Assembly (NCBI GenBank): GCA_902587155.1
Contig: CACIKE010000002.1
Span: 56,001-120,000 of the forward strand
DNA: 64,000 nt
Direction of reading: 5' to 3'
Origin: an uncultured Pelagibacteraceae bacterium
GTDB taxonomy: Bacteria > Pseudomonadota > Alphaproteobacteria > Pelagibacterales > Pelagibacteraceae
Part shown: piece by piece, positions 28,811-38,618 of the stretch
How the letters are laid out: the number at the start of each line of letters is the position of its first letter
How positions within the stretch are numbered: position 1 is the stretch's first letter
Program-made: the position numbers and the translations under genes
The notes under the pieces: generated by a model
Told to the model about the DNA's origin: nothing
Seen by the model: only the letters and a program-made list of their open reading frames with translations
The model's database searches: none

Positions 28811-29607
28811 TTAATCTTATTTTTTAGTCTTCTTACGACATTATAAACATTTGTGACAGGATTTTGTCTTTTTTCAATAGAATTTGATATTTCTTTACAA
28901 ATAGCACTTCCAACAACTAAACCATCAGCTTTCTTGAGGGATTTTATAGTTTTTTCAGTGATACCAAAACCAATTACAACATTTTTCAATGAATCAATTT
29001 TTTTTATTTTATTATAGTTAGACAATATTTCTTTAGAGGAAACTTTAAGTTTTCCTCCTGTAGTAGAAAGCATAGATATAAAATAAATCATTTCATGAGA
29101 GTCTTTAATTATTTTTTTTAACCTTTTTTTAGTTGTAGTTGGTGATAAAAGTTGAATGAAAAATATTGATTTTCTTTTACATCTATTTGCAAATTTCTTA
29201 TTTTCTGGCCAAGGCAAATCTACAACTATTAATCCATTTACTCCTGAAATTTTGCATTTTTTTAAAAATTCATTTTCACCATATTGAAAGATCATATTAT
29301 AGTATCCCATCAATATAACTGGTTTATTTTTATGAAATCTTTTAAAATCTTTTACAATTTTAAAAATATCATTAACTTTAATTCCATTTTTGATCGCTCT
29401 ATATGAGCTTGTTTGAATTTGGCTTCCATCAGCGACTGGAGTGTTGTGAGGAACACCAATTTCCAATATATCAACCTCTTCCGAAATTGATTTTAATATT
29501 TCTAAGGATTGTTTTTTTGAACTATCTCCAGCAACAGTATAAGTTAATAAAGCGGGCCTTTTTTCACTTTTAGCTTTTTTAAAAGCGTAACTAATTGGAT
29601 TAGACAT
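28807..29607 (-). CDS. trpA: tryptophan synthase alpha chain
   Basis: LEIGVPHNTPVADGSQIQ, NGLIVVDLPWPE, STTGGK. Confidence 0.94.
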   Translation of the reverse strand: MSNPISYAFKKAKSEKRPALLTYTVAGDSSKKQSLEILKSISEEVDILEIGVPHNTPVADGSQIQTSSYRAIKNGIKVNDIFKIVKDFKRFHKNKPVILMGYYNMIFQYGENEFLKKCKISGVNGLIVVDLPWPENKKFANRCKRKSIFFIQLLSPTTTKKRLKKIIKDSHEMIYFISMLSTTGGKLKVSSKEILSNYNKIKKIDSLKNVVIGFGITEKTIKSLKKADGLVVGSAICKEISNSIEKRQNPVTNVYNVVRRLKNKIK

Positions 29608-30835
29608 ATTTTTTCCCTAATCTTCGCTTTAAAATTCCTCGATCTTTGTAAGCGTCTCCACAACTATTGACTACAACAATTGTATCTTTGCTCAATTTTT
29701 TTGACTCTGCGATTGCAACTGAGAAAGCATGGCTTGGCTCTAAAGAAGGTCTCAATTTTTCAAACTTTGTTACCAGTTTATAAGCGTTTAAAGCTTCCTC
29801 ATCACTTGCAGCAGTGTATCTCGCTCTTTTTGTATCTTTAAGAAAACAATGAAGTGGAGAAATACCAGGATAATCTAGTCCAGCAGAAATTGACTCTGTT
29901 TCCTCTATTTGACCATCTGTATTCTGATTTACATATTGAGCTGCACCATGAAGAATTCCAATTTTAGATCCATATGTCAGTGGCGCTGCATGTTTTTTAC
30001 TTTTTGCAGGTCCGCCAGCTTCTACACCAATAAATTCACATTGTTTTTTATTGTAATCCATAAATTCATTCCAGAACCCAAAACTAGAACTTCCTCCTCC
30101 AACACAATTATAAAGCTTAAGTTTTTTTGGAACTGACCCAAACTCATCAATCAATTGTTTTTTTAATTCTCTTGATATTTGACTTGTACTCCATCCACAG
30201 ATACGAACAAAAACAGCTGGTCCAACGGTGCTGCCAACACACATGGCAACTTTATCACAATTTGCAACCCAGTATCGCATGCACTCAGATACTGCATCTA
30301 CGAGAGTTTGACTTCCAGAGTACACAGGAATAACTTCGGCACCATTTTTTTTCATCGCTTTTACATTTGGTTGTTGTCTTTGAATATCTTTTACACCCAT
30401 GAAAATTTTACATTTTAAACCAAACTTTTTGGCTGCCATACTTAACATCTTACCCGCATAGCCAGCACCAGTGTCCCCGCAAATAATTTTTTTCCCAGAC
30501 CGCTTTGCGAGTAAACAATGAACAGTTGCATTATAAATTTTATGTGCACCTCCATTTGCATCCGATACAACTTTGGACCAAATTTGTGCTCCACCTATAT
30601 GATTTGTTAAATTTTTTAATTTGATGAAACGAGTAGGACTACCAACCCAATTTTTAAAATATTTATCTCTTTCACTTATAAATTTTTTATCTTTTTTGAG
30701 TTTATTAAAGAGTATTTCCAAATCTTCGATAGGTTTTTTTAATGTTTCAGGCACAAAGTTCCCCCCAAATTTACCACCCCAAAATCCAAGTTTATCACCT
30801 TGATCTATAACCGGAATTCCTTTTTTTAATTTCAT
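29600..30835 (-). CDS. trpB: tryptophan synthase beta chain
   Basis: GGAHKIYNATVHCLLAKRSGKK, VGGGSSSFGFW, LEPSHAFSVAI (canonical motifs slightly diverged). Confidence 0.93.
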   Translation of the reverse strand: MKLKKGIPVIDQGDKLGFWGGKFGGNFVPETLKKPIEDLEILFNKLKKDKKFISERDKYFKNWVGSPTRFIKLKNLTNHIGGAQIWSKVVSDANGGAHKIYNATVHCLLAKRSGKKIICGDTGAGYAGKMLSMAAKKFGLKCKIFMGVKDIQRQQPNVKAMKKNGAEVIPVYSGSQTLVDAVSECMRYWVANCDKVAMCVGSTVGPAVFVRICGWSTSQISRELKKQLIDEFGSVPKKLKLYNCVGGGSSSFGFWNEFMDYNKKQCEFIGVEAGGPAKSKKHAAPLTYGSKIGILHGAAQYVNQNTDGQIEETESISAGLDYPGISPLHCFLKDTKRARYTAASDEEALNAYKLVTKFEKLRPSLEPSHAFSVAIAESKKLSKDTIVVVNSCGDAYKDRGILKRRLGKKYV

Positions 30836-31449
30836 GTTTTTGCAAATAATTTTAATAATCTGTCAATTTTATTAATATCTTTCTTTCCCTCATTATTTTC
30901 AATTGATCCAGATAAATCAATCATGAAGTTCTTATTTTTAAAATTTGGAATATCATCTATTTGAATATTTCCTGCAATCATTTTATTTACTTCATCAGGT
31001 ACCCGTTCTAATAGATTATGATTAAAGCTCTCAGATTTATGGTAACCTTTTGAATCAAAAAGAATTATATCAGAAATATCTAAATAATCTTTATATCTAT
31101 CTACATCTTTCTCATTTGAGATTGTGAGGGCTGAAATTATCTTAATTTTGTATTTTTGCTTAATTTTAAAAGTTCTTAATGGGTCTACATCGTAAAGCTG
31201 ATAATAATCAAAATTAAGATCTTTAATTTTCTCTAGGAATTCGTTTGTTGGACTTACAAGTACAGAAACAAAAGAAGTTTTTTTTTTATCAACATTTATC
31301 AAATTTTTTAAATTGTCATATGTAACATACCTTTTGCTTTTTTTATAATTTGTGATGAAACCAATAAATTTTGGTGGATGTTGATGATTTAATATATAAC
31401 TTAAAGTTTCAGGATCTGAAACCCCACAAATTTTTAAGTCTTTGATCAT
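30832..31449 (-). CDS. trpF: phosphoribosylanthranilate isomerase
   Basis: LKICGVSDPETLSYIL, IDLSGSIENNEGKKD; upstream of trpB. Confidence 0.85.
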   Translation of the reverse strand: MIKDLKICGVSDPETLSYILNHQHPPKFIGFITNYKKSKRYVTYDNLKNLINVDKKKTSFVSVLVSPTNEFLEKIKDLNFDYYQLYDVDPLRTFKIKQKYKIKIISALTISNEKDVDRYKDYLDISDIILFDSKGYHKSESFNHNLLERVPDEVNKMIAGNIQIDDIPNFKNKNFMIDLSGSIENNEGKKDINKIDRLLKLFAKT

Positions 31450-32120
31450 TTATTTAAATGAGCAATTAAAGATTGAATGTTTTTTTTTATATTACCTTTT
31501 GTTATAGGCCTTCCAATTACAAGCCAATCGCTACCATTCTTGTAGGCTTGCTTTGGAGTAACAACTCTTTTTTGGTCATTTGTTTTAGTATTAAATCTTA
31601 TTCCAGGGGTAATTATTTCCTTTTTAAAAAATTTTTTAACAATCTTTACTTCATGCGCACTACACACAATGGCATCCAAGTTAGCCTTTTTTGCTAATTT
31701 TACCTGATGAGACACAAGTTGATTGATATTTTTGCTATAACCAATCTCTTTTAATGATTTATTATTTAAAGAAGTTAGTGTTGTAACACCTACCAATTTT
31801 ATTTTTCCAGATATTTTTTTACAAGCTTTTAATGCTTCAAGGCCAGAACTAATATGAATAGTTAAATAATCTATTTTTAAATCATTTATTGCCTTAATTG
31901 TTGATACACAAGTATTAGGAATATCATGGATTTTAAGGTCAGCAAAAACTATTTTATTTTTTAATTTAGATAAAAAATTTCTTCCAGATTTTGAATTTAA
32001 AAACTCAAGACCAAACTTATATCCTACTTGAACTTTTTTATTTTGAGTTTCTTTAATAACTTTTTTTATTTTTAAAATATTAGCGCTATCACAAGCAATA
32101 AATATTTTATTTTTTTTCAT
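31446..32120 (-). CDS. pyrF: orotidine 5'-phosphate decarboxylase
   Basis: VFADLKIHDIPNTCVSTIKAI, TPGIRF, DWLVIGRPITKG. Confidence 0.92.
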   Translation of the reverse strand: MKKNKIFIACDSANILKIKKVIKETQNKKVQVGYKFGLEFLNSKSGRNFLSKLKNKIVFADLKIHDIPNTCVSTIKAINDLKIDYLTIHISSGLEALKACKKISGKIKLVGVTTLTSLNNKSLKEIGYSKNINQLVSHQVKLAKKANLDAIVCSAHEVKIVKKFFKKEIITPGIRFNTKTNDQKRVVTPKQAYKNGSDWLVIGRPITKGNIKKNIQSLIAHLNK

Positions 32121-32400
32121 TGTTTAAAATTTTAAACAAATCTTTAGACATTTTGAAGTGAATTGTTTTTTTCTCTGGGGTATCGACTTTTTCATTAGTT
32201 TTTGGATTTCTAGAGATTCTAGCTTTTTGTATTTTACTGAAAAATACCCCAAACCCCCTTAGTTCAACCCGCTCACCACGCCTCAAACTTTTTTTAATTT
32301 CTTCTAGAATAATATTCATAAATTTTTCAAGATCTTTCTTTAAAAAATTTGGGTAATTCTTGGAGAGTTGTTTTAAGAGTTTTGATTTAACAATTGCCAA
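32107..32400 (-). CDS. ihfB: integration host factor beta / HU-family protein
   Basis: KKSLRRGERVELRGFGVFFSKIQKARISRNPKTNEKV; follows rpsA. Confidence 0.92.
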   Translation of the reverse strand: MAIVKSKLLKQLSKNYPNFLKKDLEKFMNIILEEIKKSLRRGERVELRGFGVFFSKIQKARISRNPKTNEKVDTPEKKTIHFKMSKDLFKILNNEKK

Positions 32401-32421
32401 TTTTAACTTCTAATTTTAAAC

Positions 32422-34143
32422 TTACTTTTTTCCCTTTTTATCAAGATCTTTTGATAAAGATGAGAATGGAAGGTTTTTGCCAGAGTCTTCTGCACCATAT
32501 TTCTCTAAAGCTTCTTTTTTTTCTATTTCCTCCAATAATTTAATACTTAATGACACTTTTCTTTTATCGACATCCAGGTCCAATATTGCGCAGTCTATTC
32601 TATCACCATCTGTGAACCGTGAAGGTCTTGCGTCAGCAGGATTTATTGCTATCTGATTTTTTTTTATAATTAGATCCATTTCACAACCTTCTGGTCTAAC
32701 AGTAAGACCCTTGTTGTCAGTTGAAATTATTTTTACAGTCACTGTTTGATTAATTTTTTTGTTTCTAAACCAGTCAAATGGATCTGGTTGAGTTTGCTTC
32801 AAACCAACTCTTATTTTTTGCTCAGTAGTTTTAATTTCTAAAACTTTTACTTTAATTTTATCTCCTTTTTTATATTTTTGTAATTCTTCTTCTCCATTAT
32901 TTAAATATGTTAGATCATTACAATGAAGAAATGCATCTACTTCTAAATTTTCTATTCCTAAAAACAAAGAGTATTCATTTTTATTAACTACCACTCCTTC
33001 AACAATTGAATTTACTGGATATTTTTTTTCAAAAGTTTCAAAAGGGTTTTCCTGAGTTAGTCTATGTGATATAGCAACCCTTCTTTTTTCTTTATCTATT
33101 TCTGTTATTACACAATCTATCTCATCACCTACTTTGAACATTTTTTTTGCTGAAACATTTTTTTTTGTCCAGCTAATCTCACTAGAGTGTAACAAAGTTG
33201 TAAGACCAGGTTCCAATTCACAAAAAGCTCCAAAATCCATAATTTTTACAACTTTAGCTTTGTACACTTTTTTTAACTCATAATTTTCTATATGTTCAAA
33301 AGGATCTGGGGATAATTGTTTGACTGAGCAACCTACTTGTAGTTTATCTTTATCAACACTTATAACTTTTAAATTATGTTTTTCTCCAATGTTAAATACT
33401 TCATCAGGGTGATTTACACGGCTGTATGAGATCTCTTGTAAATGAACCAAAACATCTAATTCGTTATTGACATTAAAAAAACATCCAAATGAACTATACC
33501 CTTTAACTTCAGCGTTCTCAATAATATCACCAACCTTATATTTTTCTATTATTTTTGCTTTATCCTCTTTTTTAAAGGAAGAGATTATCTCTCTTCTTGA
33601 TACACATGCATTCCCTCTTACTTTGTCCAGTTTTATCAGTGCAAATTTTTGAGGCTCATTCATAAGATGACTAATGTCTCGAAGAGGTTTATCACTAATT
33701 TGTGAACCAGGTAGAAACATCAATGAACCAGTGTCTAAATGTTCAACTATACATCCACCTTTGCATTTAGATGTTATTTTACCCATTATTGGTTCTTTTT
33801 TTTCATAAGCCTCGACAAGTTTGTCCCATCCCTTAATCTTTTGAGCTTTACTAGCTGAGACAATCACCTCCCCATTTTTGTCCTCAATTTTTTCTAATAG
33901 GACTGAAATTTTTTCACCAAGTTTAATATTTTCTGAAAGGCCCATACTTTTAAGCTCATTAATATCCAACACAGGTTCACTTTTTAAGCCTTCAATGTAT
34001 AAAAAAACAAACTTTTCAGTAATCTTGTTAATTTTACCTTCTATAATTTTCCCCTCTTCAATATTTATTTTTGAAAGCTGGCTATTTAATAATTTTTCAA
34101 ATTCTTTTGAGGCTGGGTTTTTAAGGTCTTTATAAATTTCCAT
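32422..34143 (-). CDS. rpsA: 30S ribosomal protein S1
   Basis: Multiple S1 domains (DFGAFCELEPGLTTLLHSSEISW). Confidence 0.95.
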   Translation of the reverse strand: MEIYKDLKNPASKEFEKLLNSQLSKINIEEGKIIEGKINKITEKFVFLYIEGLKSEPVLDINELKSMGLSENIKLGEKISVLLEKIEDKNGEVIVSASKAQKIKGWDKLVEAYEKKEPIMGKITSKCKGGCIVEHLDTGSLMFLPGSQISDKPLRDISHLMNEPQKFALIKLDKVRGNACVSRREIISSFKKEDKAKIIEKYKVGDIIENAEVKGYSSFGCFFNVNNELDVLVHLQEISYSRVNHPDEVFNIGEKHNLKVISVDKDKLQVGCSVKQLSPDPFEHIENYELKKVYKAKVVKIMDFGAFCELEPGLTTLLHSSEISWTKKNVSAKKMFKVGDEIDCVITEIDKEKRRVAISHRLTQENPFETFEKKYPVNSIVEGVVVNKNEYSLFLGIENLEVDAFLHCNDLTYLNNGEEELQKYKKGDKIKVKVLEIKTTEQKIRVGLKQTQPDPFDWFRNKKINQTVTVKIISTDNKGLTVRPEGCEMDLIIKKNQIAINPADARPSRFTDGDRIDCAILDLDVDKRKVSLSIKLLEEIEKKEALEKYGAEDSGKNLPFSSLSKDLDKKGKK

Positions 34144-34293
34144 TAACTATTATTTGTCATTGTTATTTATTTAAAAAAAGTACGATCTTTTAGTTAAAAT
34201 TATGATTTTAATCAAGAATGAATTTTAAAATTATAATTAAATATTGTCCCAAATTTCATGTAATATATGTTTTTTTAGACTATTTTATCAATG

Positions 34294-35622
34294 TTAAGCA
34301 TATCTTATTTTTGCACCAAGAAATTTCATCTTATTTAAAAATGATGGAAATGAGGTATTTATACTACTCTTATCGTGTATTTGCCAATCCCCTCCTAATG
34401 TTAACGCTGCAACTACCGATGTCATGAATACTCTATGGTCCTTTAAAAAATCTTTAATTATTATTTTTTGTTTTATTTCTAAATTAGGATTACCATATAT
34501 TTTGATACTATGATTGGTTACAACATTTTTAATTCCGATCTTATTTAAAATTCTAGAACCCCATTTTAATCTTGGGCTTTCTTTTTGATTAAGTTCTGAC
34601 AAATCTTTAAAATATGATGTTCCACTTGCTTTTGCAGCCACTAAGAAAATTAATAAAAATTCATCTATCGCTGATGAATTCAATTTTGTAGGGCATTTAA
34701 TTGATCTTAAGTTTTTAGAACTTTTAATTATTAAATCGGCAATTTTTTCTCCTTTATAATTTCTTAAATTCTTTTTTGATATTCTCACACCCATTTTTTT
34801 GAGTATATCAATGACACCTGTTCGAGAAGGATTGATATTAACATTTTTTATTTTAAGCGTAGAGCTTTTCGACAAAGCAGTCAAAACAATAAAAAATGCA
34901 CTAGAGCTAATATCTGAGGGTATTCTATAATTTAATGATGGTATTTTTTGCCCACCCTTTATTTTAATTATATCATATTTTTTTTTTTGTAAAATTTTTA
35001 TAGGAAGACCCAAATGTTTAAAAAGAAGTTCACTATGATTTCTAGATTTTTTTGCCTTAATAATAGTTTCACCTTTAGTATTTATTGCTGCCATCATCAC
35101 GGAACTTTTGCACTGAGCTGAACCGTTTTTTTCATTATAAAAAATAGGCCGAGGTTTATTTGTTCCTTTTACTATTACTGGAAGTTTTCCACCCTTGGAA
35201 AGGAACTTTGCTCCAAATTTTGTTAACGGTATTGTAACTCTTGAAAAATCTCTTTTAGATAAACTTTTATCTCCTTTAATCTTAATATCTTCTTTACTAT
35301 GTACTAAAAGACCCAAAATCAATCTTCCCAAAGTCCCAGAATTGCCAGCATCTAATACTAAATTTTTTCGATATTTAAAGCCGTTGAGACCAACACCTTG
35401 AATTTGGCAAAAATTTTTTGATAATTTTACATTTACACCTAATTTTTTAAGTGAATTTAAAGTGCTTAATACATCCTCTGATAACAACAAATTAAATGAT
35501 TTTGATTTTGATAGTGATTGTGAAGAGATTAAAGCCCATCGAATAGAAAGACTTTTATCCCCATCAATTGAAAGATACTTGTTAAATACTTTTATTTTGT
35601 TGTTAATTCTTACAAAAGACAT
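34294..35622 (-). CDS. aroA: 3-phosphoshikimate 1-carboxyvinyltransferase
   Basis: DGDKSLSIRWALISS, LDAGNSGTLGRLILGLL, RVTIPLTKFGA. Confidence 0.94.
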   Translation of the reverse strand: MSFVRINNKIKVFNKYLSIDGDKSLSIRWALISSQSLSKSKSFNLLLSEDVLSTLNSLKKLGVNVKLSKNFCQIQGVGLNGFKYRKNLVLDAGNSGTLGRLILGLLVHSKEDIKIKGDKSLSKRDFSRVTIPLTKFGAKFLSKGGKLPVIVKGTNKPRPIFYNEKNGSAQCKSSVMMAAINTKGETIIKAKKSRNHSELLFKHLGLPIKILQKKKYDIIKIKGGQKIPSLNYRIPSDISSSAFFIVLTALSKSSTLKIKNVNINPSRTGVIDILKKMGVRISKKNLRNYKGEKIADLIIKSSKNLRSIKCPTKLNSSAIDEFLLIFLVAAKASGTSYFKDLSELNQKESPRLKWGSRILNKIGIKNVVTNHSIKIYGNPNLEIKQKIIIKDFLKDHRVFMTSVVAALTLGGDWQIHDKSSINTSFPSFLNKMKFLGAKIRYA

Positions 35623-35631
35623 TTATTTATT

Positions 35632-36408
35632 CTAATTGATCTTAAAAGAGTCTCCAAAGTAAGCATTCTGGGCGGCAATATTTTTGACAAGATTATTTGG
35701 AGTATCTTTCGCAATTACTTTGCCATTTGATAAGACAATTGCTAAATCAACACATGATAGTAAGTCTCGAGCTTGATGATCACATAAAATTATAGATATA
35801 TTGTTCTGTGTTTGTAAATCTACAATTATTTGTTGAAGATTTTTTATAGTCATAATATCTAAAGCTGCAAATGGTTCATCAAGTAATAAAATTCGAGGGT
35901 TGCTCAATAAGCTAAGTGAGATCACTAAACGTTTTTTTTGGCCACCAGATAAAAATTCAGCTTTAATATTTTGTAAAGATTCGAGTTCAAATTTTGAAAT
36001 TAATAAATTTATTTTTTCATCTCTAAGTTTTTTATCCTCTATTACCATTTCACTAATGGCTTTAAGATTTTCTCTTAAAGTAAGATCATGAAAATAACCC
36101 CCGTGTTGAGGAACATAACTTATTTTATGTTCTTTAGTTCTATAGAATATGGGATTATCAGTAACATTTTTATTATCGATAAATACTGATCCATAATTTG
36201 GCTTTAATAAGCCAATAATTATATTAAATATTGTTGATTTACCAACACCATTAGGTCCAAGTAATCCAAGGATTTCACCTTGATTTAGATTAAAACTCAA
36301 GTCTTCGAATATTTTACGTTTGCCAAAATAGACTGATATTTTATCAAGTTTTAAAATTTCTTTTTTTGTCTTAAAATTTTTAATTCTAAATTTTTTTATT
36401 ATAGCCAT
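35632..36408 (-). CDS. lptB: LPS export ABC transporter ATP-binding protein
   Basis: GLLGPNGVGKST, SGGQKKRLVISLSLLSNPRILLLDEPFAALD; next to lptC. Confidence 0.9.
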   Translation of the reverse strand: MAIIKKFRIKNFKTKKEILKLDKISVYFGKRKIFEDLSFNLNQGEILGLLGPNGVGKSTIFNIIIGLLKPNYGSVFIDNKNVTDNPIFYRTKEHKISYVPQHGGYFHDLTLRENLKAISEMVIEDKKLRDEKINLLISKFELESLQNIKAEFLSGGQKKRLVISLSLLSNPRILLLDEPFAALDIMTIKNLQQIIVDLQTQNNISIILCDHQARDLLSCVDLAIVLSNGKVIAKDTPNNLVKNIAAQNAYFGDSFKIN

Positions 36409-36410
36409 GT

Positions 36411-37013
36411 CTAATATTCTCCAGATATTTTTACCTTATCTTTTTGATCGATCATAGAAATTTTCATTCTTTTATCTATTAAATCTATCTCAGCTTTATC
36501 TGCATATATTTCAGTATTTTTGTTCATATAATAAACATTTTCTAAAATTTCTATTAAACTTGTTGAAAAATTAAGTTTTACAATGTTTGAATTTAACTCT
36601 TGATCCTTATATTTGATTTTAACATCTTCTTTAAAAATAGTATTATTAGTTATTTTATCATAGTCTGCCACACCAGAATATATTAATATAACATCATCTT
36701 TGTTTTGGACTATCTTTGCATTAACAATGAAAAGTTCAAGTTGATTTTCTTGATTTTTTTTTATAGATGCTGACTCTGCTGTGATTATGTAGGTATTACC
36801 AAATAAATCTTCAGAGACATATTTTAGGTTTTCTATCACATTTGTTTTTTCATTTTCATTCTTTGTAGCCTTACTCTTTTGGTCATCAATCACTTTATCA
36901 ATTTGTGTATTCTCATTAGTTACACTGGAAAAAAAATATTTTTTATAGAATATAATGCAAGAAAAAATTAATAGAAATATTAATAAAATTTGAAAAGTTT
37001 TTTTTTTATTCAT
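36411..37013 (-). CDS. lptC: LPS export periplasmic protein LptC
   Basis: N-terminal TM plus beta-rich domain (ITAESASIKKNQE, ADYDKITNNTIFKEDVKIKYKD), between lptB and kdsD. Confidence 0.8.
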   Translation of the reverse strand: MNKKKTFQILLIFLLIFSCIIFYKKYFFSSVTNENTQIDKVIDDQKSKATKNENEKTNVIENLKYVSEDLFGNTYIITAESASIKKNQENQLELFIVNAKIVQNKDDVILIYSGVADYDKITNNTIFKEDVKIKYKDQELNSNIVKLNFSTSLIEILENVYYMNKNTEIYADKAEIDLIDKRMKISMIDQKDKVKISGEY

Positions 37014-37018
37014 CTACA

Positions 37019-37990
37019 TTAGTAAATTTTTTTGTTTAATATATTATGTATATGAATAATACCAATTGTAATTGATTTTTTCTTCTTATTAAAAACACAC
37101 AAACTTGTAATTTTTTTTTCGTTCATAATCGATAGAGCCTTAGTAGCTAAAGTATCCTTTTCAACTTTAATTGGATTTTTTGTCATGACATTCTTCACCT
37201 TAAGAGAATTAAGGGAGATATTTTTTGAATTATATCTTCTTATCTGTCCATCAGTAATAATCCCAGTTGTATGTTTTCTTTTATTTAGAGCGATTAATGT
37301 TCCTAATTTTTTTTTAGTCATTATTTTAAGAGCTTTTATCATTGAAGTGTTTTCATCTATAAAGGGAACATTATTATTGGTTAACATTAAATCTTCAACA
37401 GTCTTAAGTTTTTCCCCTAAACTGCCAGAAGGATGGTATTTCTTGAAATCAAAATTATTTATCTTTCTTTTTTTTAAAGTTGATATTGCAAGTGCATCTC
37501 CGATACTTAGTTGATTAATTGTACTTGAGGTTGGGACCATATCTAATCCAGCCTCTTTCACTTCTGGTGTTAGCAATCTAATATCACTATTTTTAAATAA
37601 AATAGAGTTTTTTTTGGATGTTATTCCAATTAACAAAATCTTATTTCTGTTTGCATAATTAATTATATTTTTTAGTTCTACCGAATTTCCAGAATTACTT
37701 ATTAATATTAAAATATCTTTTTTAGATATACTTCCCATGTCACCATGAGAGCAATCATTGGCTGATAAAGAAAAAGAAGGAGATCCTATTGATGAAAACG
37801 TAGCTGAAATTTTATTTGCAATTATTCCACTTTTCCCCACACCACATAAGATTATTTTTGATTGACAATTAACGATTGCATTTACAGCCCTGTCAAAATT
37901 TTGATTTAATGATTTCTTTAATTTTTGGAGTGCTTTAACTTCAAGATTTATCACTTCTTTAGCTATGCTTTTATAATCAATTTTTTTCAT
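37019..37990 (-). CDS. kdsD: arabinose-5-phosphate isomerase (KdsD/KpsF)
   Basis: SIS domain GVGKSGIIANKISATFSSIGSPSFSLSANDCSHGDMG plus two CBS domains. Confidence 0.93.
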   Translation of the reverse strand: MKKIDYKSIAKEVINLEVKALQKLKKSLNQNFDRAVNAIVNCQSKIILCGVGKSGIIANKISATFSSIGSPSFSLSANDCSHGDMGSISKKDILILISNSGNSVELKNIINYANRNKILLIGITSKKNSILFKNSDIRLLTPEVKEAGLDMVPTSSTINQLSIGDALAISTLKKRKINNFDFKKYHPSGSLGEKLKTVEDLMLTNNNVPFIDENTSMIKALKIMTKKKLGTLIALNKRKHTTGIITDGQIRRYNSKNISLNSLKVKNVMTKNPIKVEKDTLATKALSIMNEKKITSLCVFNKKKKSITIGIIHIHNILNKKIY

Positions 37991-38595
37991 TAATGCGCCC
38001 AGATATCATCTTTAAAAAGTGCAAGATCTAGATCCACACGAGTTCTTAAAAATTTTAAACAATCTTTATATAGATCAACTCTTTTTTCTCTTATAAGTAT
38101 TTTATTTAATTCTTCATGGATTTTGTGTAGATAAATTACATCATTTGCACAATACTTTAACTGTGCTTGAGAAAGTTCTCCACCAAAATCGGAACTTTGA
38201 AATTGTTTACTTATATCAATATTAATAAATTCTTTAATGAGTGTTTTTAATGAATGATTATCTGAGTAAGATCTTGATAATTTTGATGCAATTTTTGTAT
38301 CTAATATATTATTTGTCTCAGTTTTTAAGTAATATTTAATGTGTGCTAAATCTGCCCTTCCATAGTGAAAAATTTTTGTAATTTTTTCATCTTTTAATAT
38401 TTTAATTAAATTTGGTGCTTCATAATTGGATCTATCTAGTTGAATTATGTGAGCATCTGAATTACCTGAAGAAATTTGAACTAAACATAGGGGATCTCGC
38501 CTAATATTTAATCCCATAAACTCTCCGTCAACAGCTATTACATTGCCTAAATTTAAATCATCTGGTAAGTCATTTTTGTGAAGTTTAATATTCAT
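37990..38595 (-). CDS. ribonuclease D-like 3'-5' exonuclease
   Basis: AVDGEFMGLNIRRDPLCLVQIS, FHYGRADLAHI, YCANDVIYLHKI; start MNIKLHKNDLPDDL at 38595. Confidence 0.87.
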   Translation of the reverse strand: MNIKLHKNDLPDDLNLGNVIAVDGEFMGLNIRRDPLCLVQISSGNSDAHIIQLDRSNYEAPNLIKILKDEKITKIFHYGRADLAHIKYYLKTETNNILDTKIASKLSRSYSDNHSLKTLIKEFINIDISKQFQSSDFGGELSQAQLKYCANDVIYLHKIHEELNKILIREKRVDLYKDCLKFLRTRVDLDLALFKDDIWAH

Positions 38596-38618
38596 ATTTA
38601 TTTTGTAAATATTTATAT

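Noticed and set aside
34218-34427. 69-aa plus-strand ORF over the aroA 3' end, considered as a cmk remnant
   Set aside because: Most of it is antisense to the aroA C-terminus; no P-loop or kinase motif.
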